Shown here: piece by piece, positions 1-11,303 of the stretch
Layout of the letters: every line of letters starts with the position of its first letter
Numbering within the stretch: position 1 is the first letter of the stretch
DNA from: Laburnicola sp. R22_1
Lineage: Eukaryota; Ascomycota; Dothideomycetes; Pleosporales; Didymosphaeriaceae
Direction: 5' to 3'
DNA length: 64,000 nt
Assembly: GCA_014281115.1 (NCBI GenBank)
Contig: JACONQ010000007.1
Coordinates: forward strand, 2,480,001-2,544,000
Translations under genes and position numbers: made by a program
The notes under the pieces: generated by a model
Databases searched by the model: none
Told to the model about the DNA's origin: nothing
The model's input: the letters and a program-made list of their open reading frames with translations, nothing else

Positions 1-83
1 CAAAAAAAGCAGAGCCCTCTGCTTAGTAATCAAAAAAAAGGCGTGAAAAGGTGGTCACAAAAATGCGCACTTTATTATAATTA
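1..83. other. Left edge, no gene; short perfect palindrome
   Basis: This is sequence outside the Fot1-like element. Positions 7-24 form a perfect inverted repeat (AAGCAGAG, two-base spacer, CTCTGCTT) between A-rich runs. I see no coding potential. Bases 82-83 are the TA target duplication of the adjacent transposon. Confidence 0.6.
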
Positions 84-149
84 ACGTACTCCACAACCGA
101 GCGACTCACCCAACCGAGCGACTCACTTTTGCCAAGACCCCACCAAAAC
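84..149 (+). repeat. Left terminal inverted repeat of the Fot1-like element
   Basis: These 66 bp match the reverse complement of 1892-1957 exactly. Within the repeat the 16-mer CAACCGAGCGACTCAC occurs twice in tandem with a short spacer. Such internal direct repeats in transposon ends are usually transposase-binding sites; that role is inferred here. Confidence 0.93.
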
Positions 150-174
150 GTGCTACCATCAATAGTACAACGCG

Positions 175-1804
175 ATGCCTCAACAACACAACGAACTACT
201 AGCGTCAAACAAAGCTCGTATACAGCTTGCGATCCAGGCTATCGAACGAGACGCGTCACTTTCGCAAAGACGCGCTGCCGCCATCTATAACATCCCTTAA
301 AAGACCCTCAGCCGACAACGCGCTAGAATCGCCTTCCGACGCGACTGCCTACCCAACACAATGAAGCTTACTGTAAGAGAGGAGAAGGCGATTATACAGC
401 ATGTACTTGACCTAGACTTGCGAGGATTCCTGCTACGGCTTGCTGCCGTGGAGGATATGGCCAATTCTTTGCTAGCTGAGCGGCATCGCGACCCTGTGGG
501 CCATAACTGGGCTCCAAACTTTGTTAAGCGCCAGCCAGAGCTTAAAGTTAAGTTTAATCGAAAGTACGACTATAAGAGAGCCCTCTAGGAGGATCCTGAG
601 GTGATACGAGGCTGGTTCCGGCTTGTGGAGAACATGAAGGCTAAGTATGGTATCCTAGATAAGGACACCTACAATTTCGACAAGTCTGGCTTTATAATAG
701 GCATAATATCGACTGGAGCGGTAGTCACAGGCTCTAAGTGTCGAGGACAGCCAAAGCAGGTGCAGCAGGGCAATAGGGAGTGGACAACAGTCATCCAAGG
801 CATCAACGCAATGGGGTGGTGGATCCCACCCTTCATTATCTTCGGGGGCAAGCACCACCTCTCCGCCTGGTATAAGGAGAAGGATCTACCTCATAATTGG
901 GTTATTGCAGTCTCTAAGAACGGCTGGATAACAAATAAGCTTGGTCTGCAATAGCTAAAGCACTTTGATGAGCATACAAAGAGGCGTACTATTAGTGGAG
1001 CACGTTTGCTTATTATTGATGGCCACGAAAGTCACAACTCGCTCGAATTCCAGGATTACTGCAAAAAGAGTAATATTATTACTCTCTATATGCCTCCACA
1101 TTCGTCGCACCTCTTGCAGCCACTTAACGTGGGTTGTTTTGCGCCGTTAAAGAAGGCGTATAGGCGCCAAGCCGAGAATCTGATGCGCAACCACATCACG
1201 CACATCACTAAAATCGAGTTCCTACCTTGCTTTATTGCTGCTTTTAAGGCTTTAATTACTGAAAGTAATATCAAAGGAGGCTTTTGAGGTGCTGGCCTAG
1301 TGCCCCACGACCCAGAGGCTGTACTATCGCAGCTTGACGTCCGCCTGCGTACGCCTCCAGAATGTACTATTCGCGATAGTACATGGGAGTCGCAAACTCC
1401 GCGAAATAGTACAGAACTTAGGTCACAATCAATGCTGGTTAAGCAGAGGATTCAAAGGCATGTGGATAGTTCCCTAACTTATATGGTTGAGGCGGTGGAA
1501 AAGCTCGTCAAAGGCGCCGAGCTGATGGGGCATTCTTTGGTGTTGATGACCAAACGCAACGCCGAACTTTAAGCTGCTAATGAGGCCGCCACGCGACGTA
1601 AATCGCACAAAAGAAAGCGATTGCAGCAAGAAGGAGCTCTTACAGCTGAAGAGGGCCAGCGGCTGGCTACTCTAAAGCGACTTTGCGGCGCGCAGTGATG
1701 GCAAGAAGGCAAAGAAGAGGGCGCGCGTTGATGGAGGCGAGCCAACTCAACGGCGCTGTGGACGCTGCGGCGAGCCTGGGCACAATAGAACAACGTGTAA
1801 ATAA
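175..1804 (+). pseudogene. Fot1/pogo transposase pseudogene (DDE_1 superfamily)
   Basis: The reading starts at ATG 175 and stays in one frame through the catalytic core. In-frame stops lie at 298-300, 586-588, 952-954, after 1284 and after 1569; several fit CAA/CAG to TAA/TAG RIP changes. A one-base shift near 1675-1700 is needed to reach the C-terminus. Recognisable parts are an N-terminal psq-like helix-turn-helix (about 175-360), a CENPB-type segment (361-585), the first catalytic Asp in NFDKSGF (about 670-690), the second in DGHESHNS (about 1018-1040), the motif HSSHLLQPLNVGCFAPLKKAY (about 1099-1160) and a CCHC zinc knuckle (CGRCGEPGHNRTTC, 1757-1798). In the family the third site normally reads PLDV; here it reads PLNV, a D-to-N change fitting G-to-A mutation. 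The copy is therefore dead both by stops and at the catalytic site. Confidence 0.9.
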
Positions 1805-1891
1805 CCTGCAGAAGTAGATTCTGAATAGATTGGCCTATTTAGACTATTGATAATAGTTCGTATTGACTCTGTACTGTCGTGAATAGTACAT

Positions 1892-1957
1892 GTTTTGGTG
1901 GGGTCTTGGCAAAAGTGAGTCGCTCGGTTGGGTGAGTCGCTCGGTTGTGGAGTACGT
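1892..1957 (-). repeat. Right terminal inverted repeat of the Fot1-like element
   Basis: This is the exact inverted copy of 84-149, followed by the TA duplication at 1958-1959. It is undamaged while the transposase between the repeats is broken. Confidence 0.93.
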
Positions 1958-1959
1958 TA

Positions 1960-4354
1960 GTACTTAATTAACTACTAGTTGGCCAAGGCTTTTAACTCTG
2001 TTGCCTTGCTGTAGGCAATTTTAAGAGTTTGTTTCGACTCTCGACACGCAGTAAGCGGGATGCACGGTATTGGATTCGCTTGGATTCGCTTGGATTCGCT
2101 TGGATTCGCTTGAGTTGGGCGTGGAAAAAGAAGCGGTGTAAGGAACATGCAACGTAGGCTGTTGGGTTTATTGAGGCGTGTTTCGTGCCGGGGACTCGGG
2201 GGCTGGAGTGGAGTTGCGTATTGGGTGGGGGAGCAGCGGGAGGGAATGCTTGGTGGTGCTTCGCGTGGGTTGGCGAACGACAGAAACGCACGTAAGCTGC
2301 CTAATAAGCGAAACTGAACACCAGGCCAGCCGTCCCATTCGGTTGACTGACGTTGTGCGCGATGTGACGGGAGGAATGGGGGCCCACCGGGAGAAGCACC
2401 CATTGGATACTAGAAGGTCGGAAAGTTGTTGGTTCCTGCACTTAATAAGCATTACAACCAACATGTTTTTGTCGGTGGAGGGGCCGGAAACTTTTTTTTC
2501 CGGGCGATATGTGACTCGCAAGGAGCGGAACCAAAGTTCAACTAGATGCGCATATGCACAACTATACTTCCATCACATGCGAACTCTATCTTATACTTTG
2601 CCGGTGAGGGGTCCCTACACTTAACGGCGAAAGGTATCTCGAGTATTATCATCTCGGAAATCAGAAAGTGCTAAGTCCATCGCTCTGATGATGCCGACAT
2701 GACCGGCCCGCACATAGACCGTCGTCGCTCGGTCGCGTGTCACAGCATCGGTGGCCCAACCGTGGGGAATAATAGACGCTCAGACGTTCCATATCACGCC
2801 CGAGCGACCGGACGTAGGATTTTCATCCAGACCACCCGTGGACTAAAAAAGAGCACGTGCCCCATGGAAGAGCAATGCCGACCTGCCCTGGAATTGACGC
2901 GAAAACATAGGCGAAGCATTAGAATTGTGTAAGCCTCAAGGCTTTTGTCGCATCCTCTTCGGCTACTTGGCCTCCGGCAGTTCCGCTCCTTGTTCGCAGG
3001 AGCAGGCGAAAGTGCTGTTCGATAGAAAGGGACAAGGTAAACGCGGTCGTGGATAGCGGTGTGCGCACGGTAACGCGCGTTTCAAAGCTCCAAACGGCAT
3101 TCCAAATCGCATTCCAAATCGCATGCTTCCCAAACGCGTCCCAAGAGACGCTTCACTGGAAGCGAGTAGGTAGACCGGCTCACCGGTACTGAGATGCATT
3201 TTCCCCAAGAGTAAAGAATCGAAAATCTTGCGCGATGAATCTGAGAATCCCTGGAGATGACACGCGTCCATAATGCATTTAATGAAAATGGATAGCATCC
3301 GTACTTTTAAGCACTGGGTGTAGAACGAAGGAATAGCATTCAGGAATGCAATATCGACGCGAATGGCCATGGGCGAGATGTCGAAGCAGACGCTCGCTAT
3401 GCACTGTGTATCACCAGTGTGCAAGTAGGAAAGGTCCTGGCGTCAGTACATAATGTGCGACTCCAAGCAAGCCACCTCGTGTCGGTAGGTGCCCCTCGGG
3501 ACGACATTTTTGGGAGGGAGGGGAATTCAGCCTCGTCCAGCGTCCACAGTAACACAAGCACCGCGTGCAACGTGTACCACCTATCACCTCCACTTGTCAC
3601 GCCGAGCGCGTTCCTCCTGTGCGACCAGTCAGGCCATACATCAGATGTGATGGTACGAGAAACCTCGGTCCTCTGGACGGAGGAACGCTAAAGGCATGTA
3701 GCACGACAGCGTAGTCAACGGCACCGTCTTGCTTTTCTCGACGCCTCTCAGCGTGAGACATTACAGTTGATCGCATTGTGATATTGTATGCGGGTGCTGT
3801 GTGAAACAAATAGTGTGAGTTCCCAAGGTCCACAGCGTTGGGTACATTAGTAGTTGTGTAAGGTGGTAGGAAGACTTTCTTTTGTGAGATAGGAAGCGAG
3901 GTGGGGCGGCCTGCGTGGCAAAGCGACAGCGGTCGCGCGGTGTGATGGGCGCTAAAGGGGTCGCGGCCTGTAAGATATGAGCAGATAGCAGAGTTAGAAC
4001 ATAATTTCTAGTGGGTTAGAACGGGATACAGCAGTAAGCACAGAGGAGCAACAGGGGCACAGGTGTCTCATCAAAAATTTGCTTCGGCGCAGGAAACAGA
4101 GTACATGCATTTCTCGTGCGGTGTCTGATTATTGGTGCGGCGTGCGTGATACTTTTGTGAAAGCCATTAAGTAGGTCACTCCATCTCTCGGTTCCGTTCA
4201 CTGCCAATTCATCCAGGCCCAAGTATGGGCCCAAGTCGTGTGCAGCCGGAGCAGTAGAGAAGGGGATATTGAAGAAGTGAAGACAACGGTCGTACTCGGA
4301 CGCAAACTGCGTCATAATGTTTCCGTTTGAATCGTCGTAAGATGGATGCGAGTG
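1960..4354. other. Intergenic region without a convincing gene
   Basis: Open frames on both strands here (for example 2178-2624 plus, 2963-3424 minus, 4016-4315 minus) overlap one another, often begin at non-ATG codons and show no family motif or intron structure. I do not call them genes. The part next to 4355 is probably the 3' untranslated region of the zinc-ribbon gene. Two small tandem repeats lie at about 2071-2112 and 3100-3126. Confidence 0.5.
2071..2112. repeat. Tandem repeat, 10-bp unit, about four copies
   Basis: The decamer TGGATTCGCT is repeated four times head to tail with almost no divergence, just downstream of the Fot1-like element. It is a simple tandem array and I see no function for it. 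Confidence 0.9.
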
Positions 4355-5579
4355 TTAGGTGGCTTCTACGGCGCGAGGAGGATTCTGATCCTCCTCAACT
4401 TGCAGGTTCCTGAGCTTGTCCTCCACCGACCTGACGACGCCGGGGTCGAAACTTGGTTGCGCTTTGACTCGTTTGATCCTGCCATGTGTTAGCGACAGCT
4501 ATCGCAGAGAAATGTCGAGGCTACTTACGGCTTTCTGAGACACTGATCGCACTTTTCGTGCCCGCAACCGGGACATTGTGGCGAGCCGTCCAGGAAGGTG
4601 CTGTTGCACCGCTCACACCCCCAACGTACGCGAGTCCTTGGCTTCCGCCATATGCGTCGAGCCCTCTCGAGCTCACGCTCCAGCTCGTTCTCACTGTCGT
4701 ACTCTGCATCGCCCGGATAGCCGTTGGGCCATTTGCTGAGCTTGGCCGGGTCGCGTGGACACTTGGTGCATCGGATATGGCGGCAAGACTCGCAGATGGT
4801 GGCGGTAGGTGGAATAAACAAGGCGTTGCACTTGTGGCAGTTGCGACGGACACGCTGCTTCGCAGGCTGGTACGCCATCTGGCCGCTCTTCGTCGTGAGC
4901 GTGAGGACTTTCTTCTTCTTGGGCAGGATGTGGGTATCGGCCGCCTCCTTGGCCTGCACCTCGGCCTTTTCGGTCGGGCTCTTCTTCTTCGGATAGCGGG
5001 GGCACTTCTTGCAGCGCTTGTGCTCGCACTTGACGCAAGCTTTGTCGGCGCCGTAGGTGGTTCCACAGTGATGGCAGGTGCGATGGACACGCATGCGGAT
5101 CGACTTCTCGACACGCTCCACGCTCGCAGCCGGAGCGGGCATGGCGATCCATTCGTGGGATTCCAGCGTCATGCCATACTTGGCGAAGAGGGCGCGGGCT
5201 CGTTCCTGCTGCAGAAGAGAACGCTGGAGGTGCACGACCACGGACGAGGCCAGCTGGGAAGCCTCGGCGGGGACGGTGGCTGCATCGGCGGCGACGCTCT
5301 CGGCTTCAATGGTGGACGAGGAGCTGGGCAACAGTCAGCACATGAATGCCGTGGCATGCTTTCGCAATACGGAACGTACGCAGGCGCGGCTTCGTTCTTC
5401 TCCTCGGTGGCGGCTTCCTTGTCGTCCTTGATGGCAGGCGCGCTGGACTTGGCCTTGGTGGACTTGTCGCGCTTGAAGACGGTGCTCATGCGCTTCACAT
5501 ACTTGCCCAGGCTCTTGCGGTGGTTGTCCTTGGCCGTCTCCTTGGTGTTGGCGGGCAGTCCAGTGCCGGCGGTCGACAT
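4355..5579 (-). CDS. Triple zinc-ribbon protein (unknown function), 3 exons
   Basis: The gene reads on the minus strand as exons 5579-5380, 5323-4529 and 4478-4355, giving about 372 aa. Intron 1 (5379-5324, 56 nt) runs GTACGT...GCTGAC...CAG; intron 2 (4528-4479, 50 nt) runs GTAAGT...GCTAAC...CAG. Both junctions keep the frame exactly. The N-terminal ~70 residues are Lys/Ala-rich and polar. Three similar six-cysteine modules follow, with Cys at about 150/153/163/166/171/174, 229/232/244/247/252/255 and 303/306/317/320/325/328. Each has the plan C-x2-C...C-x2-C-x4-C-x2-C with a His two residues after the fourth Cys, so each probably binds zinc. An acidic and charged segment (about 270-295) separates modules 2 and 3. 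I recognise the general fungal multi-zinc-ribbon style but no named family. Nucleic-acid or protein binding is an inference. Confidence 0.82.
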
Positions 5580-8500
5580 GTTGGGCGGTGGTGAATGCGA
5601 GTCCCGGCACAGCGGTGCGTGTGGGTGGCAGCGCGAGCTTTAGTAAGACGATCCCAGGAGTGTGTTGCGGTGGAGTTGGGTGGCCTGAGGGAGACGCAGG
5701 CCCCAAGAGATTCCCGGGGGAACGGCCCACGGCGCGGGAAAAAGCAGCAATTAGGCGCTTAGGCGAGTCTGAGCGACTAGAGGACCGAGGTTGCCGAGGG
5801 CGCCAGAATTGGGCGGAGAGATGGGACGGGGGAGCGCGGCGACGGGTGGTCAGTTATGTAGTAGTATGTCGGTAGCGCTGGCCGTGGGCAGTGGGCACCA
5901 TGGTCCGGATTTCCAGCAGGGTGGGTGCGACCCCGAACTCACGCACAAACGTCGCTAGGGGCACACGGCGTGGGCCGTCGGTCGCAGCTGGGATGCCGCC
6001 AAGCGGGCGGAGCGGGCGCGGTGCAAAATGGGGGTATTGGAGCAGACTTGATTGTTGCAGAGCCGTGAGGTGTGGCCGCTCTGTCAGGAAGAGAAACTTC
6101 GCAGACCTTTTGGTATACGGTACAACGCTCACACCCACAGCATTCCCTTACAGCGTTGTGGCCGCTCTGTCTTCCTGCTGCGCGCGCGCCAGGCTCGACG
6201 GCAAAAGACGCAAGCGAGGCAGGCCATGCGCACGCCGTCGAGGGCGTTTGACCTCGACACTCTGGCCGCTGGGGTCCCGCCACGCTGGTTTGAGAGCGGA
6301 GAAGACGCCAGTTCGGGCAGTCTCTGCAGTGTGGACGCCGTGGCCTGCAAGCGGCCTGGCGCGCTTGGGCCCGGCAAGCGATGCCGCCGAGTGGCCACCC
6401 TCCCATCATTCATCGACAGCACAGATTCACTGCAGTCTGCAGAAGACTCAACTGCCCGCGTTGCACGCTGAGCACTCTCCGACCTCTCCTTTCGTTCGCC
6501 CCGTGCTTACCCGAAGCGCCAGAACACCACCCATGGGCCGGGTGCGGCAGCCCGTTCCGCATCCAAATTGATTCTCATCAACGCATGCACGACCGCACGC
6601 GTACGCCCCTTGTCTCATACAAGCCGTCGCCACAGGAGCACAAGGCCTTTCGACAAGTGCTGTCGTGCCTCCACGCCCCCCTTCGTCTGCCGTGCGACAG
6701 TTGCTCTGCCACTGCATTTCCTCACACCCGCCGTTATCGCACCTTCGGTCTGCTGCGCTGCATACACCCTACTGTAGAAGACGTCGCCATGGAATCCTGT
6801 CCCACGGCCGCAGGCTCCCAGACTCACCCACGGCGCTCCGCCAACCTGGATGACATGCAAGCTGGTCCCTGCTGTGTCGCCCCTTGATTCGATATGGTCG
6901 CTCGTATTCCAGGCCGGAACATCGCAATGGCTGCAACACAGCAACGGTCGCAGTACTTGCGCAATCTTCCGGATGGCCCTGATCCGTCAATTAACACAAA
7001 ACGAGACTGCACACCTTCATTAGCATGGTGACTGGGAACAATTCGCCCTGTCTAAGATTGTACTCTCAACCGGCTAGCAGTATGACAACGACGCAGGAAC
7101 ACCGCATATGGTTATTTGTGTTGTGCAACTTTGCCGTAATTAAGGTCATGTAGCTTGGAGACCGCGATCCCCTTGATAGAACTCCGCAACTTCTAAAAAA
7201 TGTAAGCATTTTCTAGGACATCTACGTAGGAGGCGCAATCCACCCCGGATACTCCCTGCACTTGGATTTCTCATAGTGGGGCAGACTATGGCTCACGAGA
7301 AGTCAAGACACTACCTTTATACGGCTATCGTCTCATCATGAACAAGCTAGAATGGAGCAGCTAACAAACTCTATACGGTGTACCGAATGCAACCCAAGGC
7401 TGCAACCGACATACACTCAGCTACATGTTCGTAATGGAAATCTTTTCGTGAGAATAGCTTGTTCGCAACACAAAGTCTCGTGAATACATGTTCCATAGGA
7501 TAGATAACGGCCATTAGATGCCGATCCTAGCCCTGCCGATCCACAAGCGACCCCGACGATGCTGCGAGTCATTTCCAACCCGTCCAAACTGGCAAACTCG
7601 GCATCATCACGCACACTCGCCTCCGGCATCACCACAAATGCCTGAGATGCGCGCGCATGGACGTCAAGTTTCACATTCAGTGTGAACACCCTCGTCGCAC
7701 CCTGGGGGAGCTCCGCATGCCTCGCGCGGAGCCATCACGCCGACGATACCCACACGGCCCTGGTCTCAGTCCAGAACCGTGTTTTCCGCCCGTTTACCAG
7801 TACCGAAAAAGCAGGCTTGCCGCCGCCACCCCACGCAGCTGGGAACCTGTTTCGCGGGACCGCCCGTTGTGTCTTCGAAGTCGAACCAGGAAAACACGCG
7901 GTGCGGTTCCCGCTGTTCCCCATACCAACTTTCCTTGTTTCTGGCACGGCTACGGCTCTGAAGCTCTTCCTGGGTACGCGCCCGAACGTCGACTATCGAC
8001 CGAGTTGGTTCGCGCACACGGTACCGCTTCCGTAGTGGTTGTTTTTCCGCCGTCTACGCACACGGTCTGTTCGGCGTGCAATACACTGGATAGGTACCGG
8101 TAGTCTACAGACTACATTCCACCCGAGGACGATTCAGCCGGATGATTGTATTCAAGGATTCATGGCACAGTCGCGGTGCGGCTACGTATGCACATCGCGA
8201 CTACGGCTATCACCCGCTCGCTACGGCGCAATCCCTGGCGGCAGCGTCATGCCGTTATCTTTACCTTCGCGATTCGCCCTCCGAACCTCCGAGTTTCATG
8301 TCTCATCCGACTGGCACACCACCGTTAGAGAAGCTCGATATATTAGTGGAAATCAGGATGCCTGTGGGCCATCACCACAGTCGCTCGCTTTATACTTCCT
8401 TGACGTGTTCAAGTGTAGCGAGACCGTATTGTTCAAGCGTAGCGAGACACGTATTGTTCAAGTGTAGCGAGACACGTATATTTCCCGGCTAGCGGCTAGG

Positions 8501-11303
8501 TTTCGAACATTCTACCACGTGGTACCGATCATGCTACGGTCACTCCATGTGCAATCTCCTGGGATGGTGTGGTCAACTCCGCAAGGTAATACCCTCCACG
8601 TCATGCCACATCTCGACTTGGCACTCAACACAGGCGTACTCTACATCGGATCCAGCCCTCGAACCTAAAATCAGACGCGACCTCGAATTACTCCTATTGC
8701 GCGTAGTCTTGAGACTGAGATGTATTTCCTTCTCGGCAGTATTCACCGCCTACTTGAGGCATCAATTTACGTCGCGGCTCTTCATCTCTGAGCATCTAGG
8801 TACCAGGATATATCAGCCTCGGCGGAAGGAGCAACATCCGCTTCCGAACCTCGCGCTACTTCCCTTTCTCGACTCCCACATCCGGTGTCCACTTTACAAT
8901 TACAATATCGGATACCTGCATCCGCTCCAAGCTCTGTCCAAAGCTTTCACCCACAAATAGGTGCGTGCACACAGCAGTACCGTAGAATCTTGCTCATGAG
9001 AGACATTGTAACGGCATTTGGAATCCCTGTTGGACCAATAAGGCCCTTTGGCTGGGCTAATTGTGGGCCAAAGGTAGTGAGGCAATAGAGCTGAAAGTAC
9101 GCGTGGCCATGGACTGATATGCTCATACTCATTTGATTTAGTCGTAAAAAACTCTAACCTACCGAGTTCGAGCCTTGACAAAAAAACGGTCGGCTAGCAC
9201 AGGCTGATATGCTCATACTGTGTACATGCAAGCAACAATATTCTACCAGGTTAGATAACGGCATCTTTGCAAAACCTCCCTCACCTAACAGTTACCACAA
9301 ACACCCCTCAAACTTCTTCCGCAACAAGCCTAATAGAATATTTCGATCTTAGCACACCCGTCTCCCCATCCCCCACGTATACACCACATGCCACAATCAT
9401 ACGACACCCTACCTACCCGACAACCCCCTCACCATCCCATCCCCCAACCCCCAAGTCAATCTCGGCAAGGTAACGCCGAATCGGCATACCTGTCTACTGC
9501 AGTCTGCATCGTCGGTCTCAACCCTTTCCGCCGGACGCATACATGCATGGTACTATAGCCGCCATAGTGATCACACGTAAGATAACGGTGATCCTCCCGG
9601 TCGCATTATTCCCGACTCCCCGCTGCACACGTGTCTGAATATGGTAAGGATCGGCGCTTCTTTAGTAGTGAGTGCCAAGATGGCTATATTGGGAATGTGC
9701 TGCGTGGGTGTTGGGGTTTTGTAGCGGTGTGACTACAGTAGGAAAGTGCGCTTTCTGACTTGGGTATCGGTGCGTTGGGTAGGATTATCCATGGTTGGGC
9801 TATACGGTGGTGGCACTGTGGGCAGATGTGAAGTATATTTGGTGGGGATCAAGGGGGTTTGTTGCAATGGCTCAACCGCGTACCGTGTAGCAGGATGGTG
9901 GTGTTTAGACTCGCGACGCGAGGAACGACGCGAGGCTCGGAGGCTCGGAGGGTGGATATGTGCGTGCGTGCGTAGGTAGTGCGCTGAAGCCGTCTGGACA
10001 AATCCGCGTCATGGGGACAAGGCCAACCCGTGGACCTTGAGTGTACGCTGCGTGCGGTCTTTAGTCCATACGTGCTAAAAAACACTCACTCCTAAGAAAA
10101 GAATAAAGGATACCCCGTAACGCATGCTATGCTTTCCTAATAACTCTCCACTTTGATAGTTGTATCGCATGCTACGTTAAGACTAGGCTTTTATAGTAGT
10201 AGAGCGAACTTCTACACACTAGAGTTAACGCGCCCGTAACATTAAGAAAACGTACAGCAAAAAAAAAAAGAAAAAAAAAAGAATAACTATCCTCTTCTCA
10301 CCTGTCTGCGTCACCCACAGAGAGATACCAGCCTATACTCCCAACGCAGCGAACTTCTACCTCTACTACGCATAACACAGCTACTTGATACGCAGTGACC
10401 AACCGTCAGGAACAAACCCCTCCGCACCTTCAGCACCTCATCTCACGACAAACAAAACAAAACTCCTCAAACACACCGAATCTCACCACCATGACCAAAC
10501 TCTTTTTATCCATAAATCCAGCCGCTCGATTTATCTCCAAAGCGCATAACCATGACTCCTCTACCCGCAACACCGTAACTACGTACGACCTAGCTCGTAA
10601 AGCAATGCTCTCATTCCGTCCCAAAGTAGGACATGTTTCACCATTAAACTAATCATACACGTGTGTTATACCTCTCTAACACCTTGAATTAGGCAGTCAT
10701 ACATACAAACACCCTCTTACCCCCACCCCACAGCATCCCCAGCCATCCACCCACCACACTCCATAGCCTCAAATCCCCCAGCGCAACACTCAGCAAAGAC
10801 AACCCCACCAAAACCGCACCCTCGCCACTTCCCACCACCATCTACAACCCAGCCCCCACAGCACACACAGCCCCACAAAGCAAAGCCAAGAAAGAAAAAA
10901 AAGCAATGTTCAACCGCTCCGATAATATTACAACCTTTTCCCTTGATCTACTCTACAAGCCCAACTCTACGCACAAAGCTCATCCATCCATCCTACAACA
11001 AGACAACGCTCCCTTCACTAACTGGAGCGGATATATCTATCGCAAGCTATGCTATACAAATATATACAAATCATCCAAACAACAAAAGCCGACCACCATT
11101 TTCTACTAGATCCCACAATGCACACATACAACATACAAGTTCCATCCAAAACACCACGAGAAATGCTTCCCCGATCAAAAAGCCCACAAAACACCGTCCC
11201 ATAGACCAACGCGCCAAAAAAAATACACTATACTCTTCCATCCATATGCGCCTGCCAATGAACTTGTGTAAAACGAAGTAGATGCATGAACAAACAACAC
11301 AAA
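5580..11303. other. 5.7-kb gene-poor interval
   Basis: Many overlapping frames occur on both strands, but none has a recognisable domain, a consistent ATG plus splice structure, or a conserved-looking composition. The first few hundred bases are presumably the promoter and 5' leader of the minus-strand zinc-ribbon gene; the last few hundred are presumably the 3' region of RPO41. The interval contains a 25-bp tandem repeat (8407-8480), a 16-bp direct repeat (9114-9129 and 9204-9219), an A-rich tract (about 10258-10283) and C/A-rich low-complexity DNA (about 10690-10880). A lineage-specific gene or non-coding RNA cannot be excluded. Confidence 0.45.
8407..8480. repeat. Tandem repeat, 25-bp unit, three copies
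   Basis: Three head-to-tail copies of a unit like GTTCAAGTGTAGCGAGACAC plus five bases lie here. The first copy lacks one base and the second has a T-to-C change. No coding meaning is apparent. Confidence 0.85.

Larger units (their letters stand above)
84..1957 (+). mobile_element. Fot1/pogo-type DNA transposon, complete ends, inactive
   Basis: The element is bounded by perfect 66-bp terminal inverted repeats (84-149 and 1892-1957) and flanked by TA on both sides (82-83 and 1958-1959), the target duplication of the Tc1/mariner/pogo superfamily. Inside is one plus-strand transposase gene with a helix-turn-helix region, a DDE_1-type catalytic core and a C-terminal zinc knuckle. That gene is interrupted by stops, so the copy cannot move by itself. 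The ends are intact, so trans-mobilisation by a live relative would be possible in principle. The length of about 1.87 kb is normal for Fot1/Pot2 relatives. Confidence 0.92.

Noticed and set aside
1975..2624. Overlapping frames on both strands around 2.0-2.6 kb
   Set aside because: Part of the coding look comes from the 10-bp tandem repeat (SKRIQANP-type peptide). The frames conflict on both strands and none has a family motif.
2963..3424. Minus-strand 153-aa frame
   Set aside because: It starts at TTG, includes a small tandem repeat (GCATTCCAAATC) and shows no domain. It is probably a chance frame.
4016..4315. Minus-strand 99-aa frame just downstream of the zinc-ribbon gene
   Set aside because: It begins with ATG but lies where that gene's 3' untranslated region should be, and it has no recognisable feature.
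4486..5643. A 385-aa plus-strand open frame opposite the zinc-ribbon gene
   Set aside because: It is the antisense shadow of the spliced minus-strand gene, whose introns and cysteine modules are clear. Its composition (Leu/Ala-rich) is what such a shadow gives.
5891..6944. Several long overlapping frames on both strands in GC-rich DNA
   Set aside because: GC-rich sequence yields open frames by chance. There is no consistent start, splice or domain evidence.
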